Assembly: GCF_965363235.1 (NCBI RefSeq)
Contig: NC_134842.1
Location: forward strand, 31,000,958-31,064,957
Length of the DNA stretch: 64,000 nt
Source: Mytilus galloprovincialis
Taxonomy: Eukaryota > Mollusca > Bivalvia > Mytilida > Mytilidae
Direction of reading: 5' to 3'
Shown piece after piece: positions 11,875 to 23,800 of the stretch (position 1 is its first letter; every line of letters begins with the position of its first letter). The notes under the pieces were generated by a model that made no database searches, had not been told where the DNA came from, and worked only from the letters and a program-made list of their open reading frames with translations. Made by a program: the position numbers and the translations under genes.

Positions 11875-12737
11875 CCGTTCGCGCCCAATATACTTTCGCA
11901 CCCTACACGTTCGCACCTTGCACGTTCGCACCCATGGTCCGTTCGCACTCTACACGTTCGCGCCCAATTTTAATTCAAATTCCAGTTGAATAATTGGAAA
12001 ATCATGACTGTTGTTTTAATTGCTTTCGTGTAAATACTGAATGTATTTATAGCTTGGTATGAGTAAAAGATTGAAGATTTTAAATGAAAAACACAAAAGA
12101 TAATTGTTTTTAACAGCTTGGTCCCTTTGATCTGAAACAATGAAACAGTACAATATAGCAATACACTATTATAACCAAAACATGATAAAATTTATTCAAC
12201 ACACAAAAAAAAAAAACGTAGTCAGAATCTCACTTCATTTTGAAACAAGTCAAAGAAACAAAGTTATAGCAATACACTAACCAAAACATGATTAAGAGTT
12301 ATTCAACACAAAATAAAACGTTGACAGAATCCCACTTTATTTAGAAAGGAATATTATTTTTTTTAACAATACACTATCCAAAACATGATTAAGATTTATT
12401 CAACACAAAAAAAAAATGCTGTCTCACTTTATACACCTTATCGATATTTGTCAGCCATTACTGGATATCACACAGGTTCCCCGTAAAATTTTGACGTCAT
12501 AGAATAAAATATCTGACGCCACAATGGAAAAGTGATTGTTGTATGCATCAAAAGTTCAAGCGGCCAGGTCAGCCGGACGATAAGGCTAATAGCGATAAGG
12601 TGTATTTTGAGACAACGAAAACAGTTATACTTATAAGAATACTACTTGCTAAAACTTGATTACAAAGTTATTAAACCCAAAACCAATTAAAATTGGGCGC
12701 GAACATGTAGGGTGCGAACAGACTTTGGGTGCGAAGT
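11875..12737. mobile_element. Foldback-like element with ends made of an iterated TTCGCACC motif
   Basis: The left end repeats the core CGTTCGCACC or CGTTCGCGCCC about six times (11875-11975). The right end carries the complement (TTGGGCGCGAAC, GGGTGCGAACAG, GGGTGCGAAG) at 12690-12737. The longest paired arm is TTCGCGCCCAATTTTAATT with its reverse complement. The interior has three imperfect copies of a roughly 100-bp unit, each starting CAATACACTA (12160, 12270, 12365), and a nested miniature element at 12433-12603. Non-coding; class unknown. Confidence 0.6.
12433..12603 (-). mobile_element. ACACCTTATCG miniature transposon, copy 1
   Basis: Ends ACACCTTATCG and CGATAAGGTGT flanked by TA, 171 bp. 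The body (TGACGTCA, CACAATGGAAAAGTGATTG, GGATATCACACAGG) is the reverse complement of the copies at 12861 and 51461. It is nested within the 11875-12737 element. The TA flank suggests a Tc1/mariner-type non-autonomous element. Confidence 0.85.
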
Positions 12738-12860
12738 TTTATTGGTGTTAAAATAACATGGAAATGCCTAAAATGATAGTATTATTCAATAATATTATGT
12801 TGAAACTATTTTTTTATGTATATTGGGGTATATTGGGGTATGTTGGGGTACAATGTATAT

Positions 12861-13020
12861 ACACCTTATAGCTAATACCGGCTGACCCGGCCGCTTGAAC
12901 TTTTGACGTCAACAACAATCACTTTTCCATTGTGGCGTCAGATATTTTGTTTTATGACGTCAAAATTTTACGGGAACCTGTGTGATATCCAGTAATGGCG
13001 GACAAATAGCGATAAGGTGT
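12861..13020 (+). mobile_element. ACACCTTATCG miniature transposon, copy 2
   Basis: 160 bp from ACACCTTATAGCTAAT to AGCGATAAGGTGT, inserted in a short TATTGGGGTA tandem repeat. The body is nearly identical to copy 3 at 51461-51620 and inverted relative to copy 1. Confidence 0.9.
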
Positions 13021-14080
13021 ATTGGGGTAAAAAGTCACGCCGACAGACCAAGGCCAAAAGGTATGGCAAAGCAAAATGACTGAAGAGTGAAGTGGTCAAA
13101 AATGTTTTAGAAGTTTTTAATTTATACATAAACATCATGATCATTGGAGTCTCAGTATACGTGTATTATGACTGTAACTGATTGATTCATAATTTAGACT
13201 AGTATAAATTAGTCCACACGCACTTGTTTCTATCAATGACAACTTCATATTACACATATCTGTTGTAGTGTTGTGGGTTATCAAGTTATGGATGAGAATA
13301 TCATGCTTGCTGACTTATAAATTTATCGATATCTATTGAAGATTTAAGTCAGTATACTTATTCAGTTATTACATTTCATGTGCAGCTCTCGATACTTCTA
13401 TACCATTCCGTCTGCTTAAAATAAGTCCTTTCTGCGTTTTAGATTTCACGAAAATAATTTTTACAATTTCAAGCTTTTAAACTACCTAGATCGTTTACAT
13501 TTCCGGTAAATAAGAACAGGCTTGTTGACAAACATATCTTGCCTGTTTTTGAGTTCAAGTCGTTAATCCTCATCAAATGGTCAACTTTTAACCATTAATG
13601 GTATATTGACCTAAATAATGAAACTAACTTAATACATTTTGTAATGATCAATTTTCAAATAGGGACAAAACAAAGACCATGTCATGCAATGACTTGTCTG
13701 TTATTTGTTGACAGTGTTGTCACATAAATTTGATAAAATTGGTAATTCACCAATTCTATTTATTGTAATGGACTCATTTTAAAATTACATATTGATATGC
13801 AGCATACAAAATGAATGCATACCTCCACTCAATTACTGACTATGAGTCAGGAAGGAACTAACTTAAATGCCTTTTACAGTTAGGCGTCAAACACCATTTG
13901 CTGCTACCTTTAGCATCAAATTGATTATAATTTTACTTTTATGATTTATCAGAGGTCTCAATTGTTGCTGTTTTTAAAAGTTAACGTGATCTGTCAAAAT
14001 CAATCTATTTTTTTATCATCTAAAAGAAAGTGCATATTTTTTCTATGGCCTAGTTCCAGTGAATACTTCTTGGAATTCTA

Positions 14081-14710
14081 GACAGTTTGGCACCCAGACA
14101 AATCGGTACCGGACAAATCGGCACCCAACATAGACAAATCGACACCCGTGAAAAACAATTCGGCACTCAGACAAATCAGCACCTAGAAAAATCGGCACCC
14201 AACATAGACAAATCGGCACCTTATAAATTATTTATCTTTGATCTAGATATAATCAAAAAAATTAAAATTTCCTGGCACTGTTTATGTATGAGGGCATGAA
14301 ATCAATTTGCATGTTTAGTGTGAATATATAGCAATTAAGTTTGACTGTTATTAATTTGTCTCCTGCACTATTTATAACATTATTGTCAATATTGTGTATT
14401 TTTCTTTCTTCGATTTGTTTTTCAGAATAGGACATCCTTTGAATTTTACTAACATTCTGGGCTTTAAGCACCGATTCGATATCTTCGATATTTAATTAAA
14501 TGATGATTATTCTTTTTGTTATGCATATTTTATATACAAATTATACTATCTGCAACAATTCTTTATTTTTTCATAATAATTTTTTTTTTAAACGAGGTGC
14601 CGGATTGTCTTGGTCCAGAAATGTCCGGATACCAAAATGTCCAAGATTAGTGCCGAAATGTCTTCGGACTTGGGTGCCAATTTGTCTTGGTGCCGATATG
14701 TCTTGTTACC
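14081..14710. mobile_element. Foldback-like element with ends made of an iterated ACAAATCGGCACC motif
   Basis: The left arm (14081-14222) repeats variants of GACAAATCGGCACC about eight times. The right arm (about 14597-14710) repeats the complement (GGTGCCGATATGTCTTG and variants) about six times. The interior is AT-rich and non-coding. The architecture matches the 11875-12737 element but the motif differs. It ends about 150 bp before the CPAP start codon, so it lies in that gene's promoter or 5' intron. Confidence 0.65.
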
Positions 14711-14856
14711 TACTTCTTGTACCTGTTCCCTTAGTATACATTCTCCTTGATCCTGATCAAAATTTATAATAATGATATGATTTTTTCTTCTAGTTTTAGG
14801 TATACTATAGGTACATTGGAAAATCATGTAGAAGAAAAATATCATAATTTACGGAC

Positions 14857-17800
14857 ATGGCCAATTACTTTGGACCAAACTCTGCAGCCTGGACTGCAAG
14901 ATCTGGGGTTGTTCTAGACCCAGAGAAAAATGGTCCAATGGCCTTCAATGGAGCTCCAAATATAAATACGATAATGTCTCAGGCTGGGAAGATGGGATTT
15001 GATGACAAACAGAGTGTACCAAACAATAAAGGTCAACATTTTCGATCACAACAAGATGGTCAAAATGTAGGCTTGCCATCATCTGGTGAAAATATGTCAT
15101 CTCAATCAAATGGTCCTCATTTTAATAATGCCAGTATTGCTAACAACTCAAGCATGCAAACCATGGTTGCTTCAAACTCAGGAATTCATCAAAATATGAT
15201 TCCGAATAATATGACATCTCAGTCAGGAGGTTTTTCTGTAATGAATTTAATGGATACAGATGTGAATTTTGTGTCCATGGGTGGTCAAGGTATGCCTCCA
15301 ATGAATCCTATGGGCAGAACTATGACTTCTACAATGAATTCAGCATCCATGGGTGGTCAAGAAATGACTTCAATGAGTAATATGATGGGTGGTGAAGGAA
15401 TGACTTCAATGAATAATATAATGGGTGGTCAAGGTGTGCCATCAGTGAATTCCATGGGAAGAACTATGACTTCTGCAACAAATCCTGTGTCAATTGGGGG
15501 TCAAGGAATGACCTCAATGAGTAATATGGTGGGTGGTCAAGGTATGCCATCAGTGAATTCCATGGGAAGAACTATGACTTCTACAACGAATCCTGTGGCC
15601 ATGGGTGGTCAAGGAATGACTTCAATGAATAATATGATGAGTGGTCAAGGTATGCCTTCAATGAACTCCATTGGAAGAACTATGACTTCAACAATGAATT
15701 CTACAGGATACAATATGACAGGACTACAGCAAAATGTACGTCTGATGAATGCCAATATACCACCTCACATGTTTATGCAGGCTGTAAACTTTGATTCTTC
15801 ACAGAACCAAGAAGAAATGAATAAAACTATGGGTATGTCTTACTCTAAATCTAATTTGTTATATAAAAAAAAAAATATAATGTATAATCATAATCATAAT
15901 CTGTTTTTCAACAATATCATGAATATAAAAAAAACTCATTTACTGAGGGCTTTTAAATTTTGTTAGCACTTTTTTTATTTTATAAGGTTATATCTGAGTT
16001 ATAGTTTACACAGGAGTTCATAGACCTGCATGACCTGATAAAACTACACTAGTTTTGGAGTAGGGTCTTGTTACATACATGTAGACTGAAATACTACTGT
16101 TTTTAATTTGAGATTAATAGTATTGTGAATTTACACATGCCATGCATAATCAGATTATATTTATTAAGTATTAAAAAGAAATAAATTATAGATAATAAAA
16201 CCAATTAAAACCATTTTAGAAACCTCTATGGACATACTGGAACAGCAACAGGCCATGGAGCAAAGCAAGTTGTTACATAGATTTAAAGAACTTAGACAGT
16301 TACAGATACAACAACAAGAAATGTTAATGAAGCAACAACAAGATCAACTAGAGTCACTTAGATTTGAACAACAAAATGTACATTCTGTTATAGCTAAACA
16401 ACGCAAAAATCAATGGGGTATGATATTCTAATACTGTAAATATAGAAAGATGTTTTGCAATGTTTTGTTAACTGAAAACATAGTGATGGGATAGGTTTTT
16501 TTCTGCAAAAATGAAAATTTGCATTTTAAATTTTGATAAAATAATTTGAATGCAGTAGTTTTTTGTCACAGACATTAATTCTAAGTCTACATGTTTGCAT
16601 GAAGCAAATAATTTTTGAACTAAGCCTTATATTATTATGTTTTAAAATTTACTTTGAAATTAGCTGTATGTATATTTAAAGCTTAAACTTTGCTTTTGCA
16701 ATAAAATTTCAGCTATTTAAGATTAAAATTTCTCTTTTTTTCATCAGGAGGTCAAGTAAATACAGATTTAGGTGAAACAAGAACACCACCCAAACGACAG
16801 AAGGCACAAGGAAGCGGATTGGCTAAAGCAATGAGCATGACACAGCAATCACACCAAACTCACCAATCACAGCACCCAAATCAATCACAACAAAGTTACA
16901 TGGACTATGCTAATCAGGTCAGATTTGTTTAATTTTTACCATATCATAATACATACATTTTTGTAGGTAAAAAAACAAAAACAAAACAAAAATAATAATC
17001 AAGTTTTAATTTACTGTTTATGAATGCATATCTGAGCACAATTGTCAAATAATAGGACAAAAATGGAAATTTGGGAATTTTGCCATATTTTCTATCATCT
17101 GTTTTCTTAAATCTTTGTGAATTATTTGATCAATTAATTTTGCTTTCATAGTTACAATAACAGTCATATTTGAAAGTCAATTTGACTAAATATTTGTTGG
17201 CTATGTTTACATGGTTTATGTTTTGTAATAAAGATAAACAACAAAAAAAGACCAAACAATCTGTGTACTTACAACACAACAAAATACTTTATTGGTAACA
17301 CTATTGAAATCTAATTTCATATCCTTTCCATATTTAAGTGACTTTGGGAATAAAAATGGTGAGCATTTTACTTTCTGTATATGAGGAAAATATTGAATAA
17401 AAAATTATGCCTGTAGTTTAAAATATCTATTTTCAGTCTGCCTTGCCATGCCCAGTGATGTATGTCCCACTGAATGAAGATAATGATGAGATCAAGACCA
17501 ATCCTGACCTGTTTAGTGATACCAATTCTCATGTAGGGAGCCAGTGTACAGAGGATGGATTCAGACAGTTACCAGATTCTGCTTCTGAAGTGGGAGAGAT
17601 CCCACAGCTACCAAGCAGGAAACCAGTCAGTAGAGTTTCAACCATGCACATGTCTATGGTATGATTATCATATTTAAAACTGTGGAAAATCATTGCATGC
17701 AGAAAAATATGAATTTCAATTAAAAGATATGTTATTTTCATATCATCACAGAGGCAAATTTAGGAGGGGGGGCCTTTTTCATAAAAAATTTGGTTGGTTA

Positions 17801-20800
17801 TATAGGGAATCACTGAAGCGTGACAGAATCCCCCCCCCCCTTTTAGCCAGTCAGTGGGCCCCCTCTTATGAAAATTTCTAGATCCTCCACTGCATCAGTA
17901 TTATTAGAGGATGAAGGATTACAGTAGAAGCATTTTAGAATATTAACAAAGGAAATGAGCAATAATTGTCTTGTTAAGACATATGAACCTTAATATCACA
18001 TGTATATAAGTATAATCTAATAATTTTTAAAAGTGTTGACCTTTGCTTTTTAATTTGTCATTGATATTTTGTTTGAAGACTTTATAGTTCTGAATTGGTT
18101 CCATTTTAAATCACATTTTGTTCTGCTTTTAATGAGTAGAAATAAGATTTGAGTTATTTAATGAAATACATTTGTAGCTACATGTACCTCTCCCCCCCCC
18201 CCCCCCGACATATATATTTTAATTACTTTTCTGCTCCACATATAAAATACTTGTTTCTTAAAATATCCTAGTTATGGAAAATTACATTAATACATTTTAT
18301 TTTTTAATATTGTAGAAGAAAAGTTTAACTGATGATTTGGAGCAAGATGAAGGTTTTGGTACTCAGTCATTCAGGTCATCAGGTCAGACTGACCACCTCA
18401 AGCCTAATAGACAAATGGAAATTATGAATGGTCAAGAAGTTTATCATGAGGATGAGGACAGTGTCCAGTTAGAGGAGCAGAATCTTGACCAGGAAGAAGA
18501 CTATGATGATGAAGATGAAGAAGAGGAGGAGGAGGATTTTGATGTAATCAATAATATGTTATTTTGTTACCATTCAAATCATTTTTGTTGAGCCTTCGCC
18601 TTTAGTCTAAAAAACGAGACGTATAGATCCTACATTCTGTCGACAGCGTTGTCCTCAAATATTCACTCTGTGTTTAAAGTTTTTGAAATTTTGATAACTT
18701 TCTTAAACTATCCTGTTTTTCTACCAAACATGGACAGAAGCTTGTTTGTGTTCATAAGATAGTATCCAGAAATAAATTTTGTAAAAATAAAATTCCATTT
18801 TTTCCGTAATTTACTTATAAATGGACTTAGTTTTTATGGCCAGAAATATTACATTCACTCTGTGGTTAAAGTTTTTAAAATTTTAATAACTTTCTTAAAC
18901 TAACCTGGATTTGTACCAAACTTGGATGGAAGCTTGTTTATGATCATAAGATAGTATCCAGAAGTAAGTTTTGTAAAAATAAATTTCTATCGTTTCCATA
19001 TTTTACTTATAAATGGACTACGCATAGAAATATTGCTATTTCTGAATCAGTGACATTTGAATCAAGATTTGCAACATTTGATCTATTGACATTAAAAAAC
19101 AACACTTTGTATACAGTGTCAGAAATTCTCTCTTACGATGTCAAAGTTGTACAGGAACATCTGTCATGGCCAGTAACAGCCCTAAACTATAAATCTTTAT
19201 TAAACTTTCCTGAGAAATTTTGATGTGCTACACGAGACCTATTGCTGTTTCTGAATCAGAGGCATTTGATTTGGGACATTTCAGCTTTTCACTGAATATA
19301 AAGTCATATACAATAACAAAAATACAATGCATGCAGCATGCAAATAAATTGTGTATTAATTCTATATCCACTTTGATTAATATTTATATAAGATTTTGAA
19401 AAACAATCTGTCCTGAGAATTTCAAATTTTTTATTTATTTTTTACAAGGAGGAGGAGGAGGACCAAGATAATGTGACCTCAGAAGAAGAAGACAGACCAA
19501 TGGCAGGTGCTACGCTAGATGACAGACCAGTAATTGGATTAGGAGGTAAGCTTACTTCATAATACATTTGTGTGGCATTCTTCTTGGAATAAGTAGTTGT
19601 TTTACCAGCTAAACGAGTATATTGGTCTGTTGATTGAACTTTTTATTGTAATTTATGGTTATTGTCTTTTCTCCTTAGAGAATGATGTATTATTGGAAAT
19701 TCAGATAAATAGAAAAATTGTGCTACAGATCAACATAGTGTGAAGTAACTTTTATTGAAGTAGATGGGTGGTCATAATTTAAATCCATAGAATTTTTTAA
19801 TAATTTGTCAAAATGTAATTATATCATTCTTTTTAAAAAATGTAATAAAAGGTATGGGTCACCCTGCTTTTTTTAAGCTATGGGTTGAGCAAAATTGTCA
19901 GATTTTGTATAGATTATGCATGGAAAACCCAAATTTGTGTGATAAAAAGAAAACTCACCATAGAAGGTTAAGATAAAATATGAGAATATAGCCCCAATGA
20001 TATGCTTTCTGATAAGAAAAAGAAATAATGGGGTCACAGGACTCACTTTCTTGCTACATAATAAAATAGGTAAACTCACAACACATTCTATTATAAAAGT
20101 CACTTTATCGAGTTATCTCCCTTTTATCTGAGTTATCTACCCTTATATTGAAAATTTTTATTTGTCAAACTAGAAAATAATAATAGTAATAAAAAAAAAT
20201 GTATATGTAAATACATGTATGTTATATCAAGATGTATTTATTTTTTAAGAGAAAAAGACTTTTGAAGAATTACTAGAAGAACAACTAAGAGCAGAGGAGG
20301 AGAGGGTATTTATTTTCTGTCATATCTATTACAAGAAATTGATTTTTACTAGTGTTTTTACTCTATTACTGTGGATTATCGACTTGATACACTGTACTGA
20401 TGACACGATTAATAGATGTGTATTGGGAAACCATAAATTTGAATATTGAAGTAAATATGCTAAAAGCTTTGTTTGTAAGATTTGACATTACTGCAAAAAT
20501 GAGTCTCCACTTAAAAGAAAGTATAGTTTTTCTTCAATCTATGAAAATTAGTTCCCAAAAAATAATAGAATCCACAGAATACGATCTCTGATGTCTGTTT
20601 TAATTACGGTTATGTTTCATGGTATGAGTAGGAATGTCCATGTGCAGTTCAATCATTACACACTATGGAAGACACATTTTCTGTTCTTCAAACATTTTTT
20701 CAACAAAATATTTGATACTATTTGATACTATTACATCATAGGTCTTTATAATTGTGATGACCATGATTGACGCAACATTGTTTAATATTTTTTTTTTCAA

Positions 20801-23800
20801 ACAAAAAACTCCATATACCTCTAAGCACTCAAAAGGCAAATATTAAACATGTATATCAATTCTTTATTTGTCTACAGATGAGGCTACAAGCATCAAAAGG
20901 TGAAAATGTAGAAAGTCCAAAGAGATGTTTTTTGAAAAAGGGACAAGGAATTGCTAGGTATGGTTTACAGTCCAAATCAAAACCTACAAAAGATTTGAAA
21001 TCTGTAAAACCTAAAGTGGATAGTAATTCCTCACAGCAAAATAGACCATCAAAACCTGATACTCAACAAAATAAGTCTGCCAAACCAGACAGTAACTCTA
21101 GTCAGCAAACTAAAACAGCAAGGGGAGATAATAGACCGAACAAAATATTAAAGGGAGACAATTCAACAAAACCTCAGAAGGCTGGTGGAAAAGAGGCTGT
21201 TCCAGAAACCAAGAAACGAGGGGTAAATCTATTTAAACCTTTAGCTTTCAATTCATTTATAATTGTCAAATTACCTGAACATACAAGAAATATGTAAAAT
21301 AAACATTTTAAACATAATTTGCTGATGAATCAAAAAATCTGTGATACTTTTATACTTAAATACTTGTGGTTTAGAGATTTTGAAAAGCTTTTATGACACT
21401 ATATTGAAAAATTGTAATGGACTTGTTTGGCAAGTTAAATGATGTTAATGTGACATCTTGAAGGTTTTTTTGCTAATTAAAAAAAATTGTAAGCTTTGTG
21501 TTTCTATAATTTATGAATGATAATTTTTGTGTAAAAACTACTATTAGTAATGTATGAAAATAAAGTGTACTCCTCTAATTTTGGCGGTCAATTATTCTGA
21601 TTCTTTTTATTTTCAGACTTGGCAGGACAGAAATAAACTAAACTTGAAGACTTCACCAGCAAAGAACCAGAAACTTATTAAATCTCCAAATGCCAGAGAG
21701 GACATACTACCAAAATATCAGCAAACAAGTAGTGTCAATGATCAAAAAGTACAAGATAAAAGACTACTTAATAAACCTCCTAAAGGAGAACTTCCTAAAG
21801 GGAGACAACAAATTCAGAAACCAAATGGAAATATAAATAAACAACAAAGAACTGAGGAAAGGGAAACAGTGTCAGATTCCCCTGATTTCATGTCAGATAA
21901 TGATTCATTTGTTGTAAGGATACATCAAAGAGCAAAGAATGATGTATTAGAGAAAGAAGAAGTTGATGAATTTGAATATCTAGAGAACTGTGCAGACAAT
22001 ATGTCATTCTGTAGTCAGTCATCGTTTGTTACCAAAATATTACAGAAAGATAAAATGAAACATGATCCCTTAAAACCTTTACTGCAGGTAAATTTGTAGT
22101 CTTATTTATACCAAATTGAATGCTGTAAATTCAGAAATTAATGTGTTTTTATTAATGTGAATAATGGGATTGGGTAAGTATCACAATAATAAGAACTCTA
22201 ATTCTAAAAACTGAAACATAGACCAGATGCAGATTTTTTCTCTCGAAATTGCTACAATTAAAAACTCTCATTTTTATTCATTCTTAAAAAATCCCAGTAA
22301 TATCTTAATTTACAGTATCAACTTATATTGTACCTATAGATTTTAGAAAATTCAATTAGTTGTGCAAGATAATCATCATGTACTGATTGTGTACTTTTAA
22401 TACGTGTGTACATTGTGTAAAATGAGATGTTTTCTTTTTTACATTGCCCAATATAAGATGGCATCTTTTAAATATTCATAGTAAGTAATATATACTGATG
22501 TTTTTTCCAAGTTTCAGATAGAAGCATAAAAATGTTACACAGTCCAACAGTGAGCTTTAATATATGTACTTGCACTGTGAATATACACAATGTAAGTTCA
22601 TTAATGGACTGTTTAATGTTTATATCCTAAAAATATTAAATATTTAGGTTTCATGTTTCAGATTATAAGCTAAAATTAACAAGATTACAAAGTTAACTAG
22701 TCAACAAGTTTTCTTTTGTCTGATAAAATATGTACTCAAATTTACCTCTTTCTTTCTTACTTGTAGTCTCCAAGAACGTCAGTTGCAATGCAGCTTCAAG
22801 CTACAATCAAAAATGCAACACAGCAACATCAAAGTTTACATCAAGATGTTCACAGGTAAGTGAAATAAGGATTATAAGTTTGTTATTGAAAAATGAAAAC
22901 AAAAGTGTATAAATTACTGAAAGGTTTTAATAACAATTTCTAAGGGGTCATCCATAATTATCAACCATTTTCCAAAGTGTACAAAATGTACACTTAGGGG
23001 GACGGGGTTCAAAAATCAACATTTTTACAGTAAGCTTTTTTTCATCAAATGAAATAAAACAGTCAGATATGTTTCAGTTTCTTTTCAATGCAAATTTCTA
23101 TATTAAACTAAACTTTAATAGACAGGATCTTCTTTTTATTAAGAATTATTGATTCTTGTCTTGAAATCTGAAAATGGTTGATGTACACTTTCTGAGGGAG
23201 GGTGGGGGGTCTGAAAAAGTGTACGTTTTGTACACTTTGGAAAATGGTTGACAATTATGGATGACCCCTAATACAATGTAGAAAAGGGCTATAATTAGTT
23301 ATACTTCTGAAAATGGTCTGTTTAAACCTGAATTCTTTTTTCAACAACATTATATATTTTATTCACCAATTATAATTGTTACGTTGTTACTTCAAGGAAC
23401 CAAGCTTTTCTTTATGAAACTTTAAAATATTAATCATGAATTACTGAATTTTACATTTAAAAAACGACTAGAAGGACATTTTTTCAACAGTCAATTACCA
23501 ATGCAAGAAAAGTTTGAAAAGTGGAAACCTATTTTTTTTATGATCAGAAACATTTGAAACATTTGATAAGATAGACCAAAAGTAATTAACCTGCAAATAT
23601 TATGATAGTAACGAGTGCAAAATAGAAATCAATCATATGAAAACCCAAGAACCAAAGACTTGCTGGTGGACAATGAAATAACACAATAAGTGAACATTTG
23701 TTTGATTTGTAAGGTATTCAGTCATTAAAAGGGCACTTGCTGTCACAAGTTATCCCATTGTAAAATATTTATCCAAAAAATAAAAGTCTAATTTAAACAA

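Larger units (their letters stand above)
11237..14080. other. Intergenic cluster of dispersed elements
   Basis: Upstream of the minus-strand gene. It contains a piece of a dispersed repeat (11435-11720), the tail of a 6244-type element (about 11755-11816), a motif-iterated inverted element (11875-12737) with a nested miniature element, and a second miniature element (12861-13020). An 11-bp repeat of the type TATTGGGGTA precedes the latter at 12819-12850. No gene was seen in 13021-14080. Confidence 0.55.
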
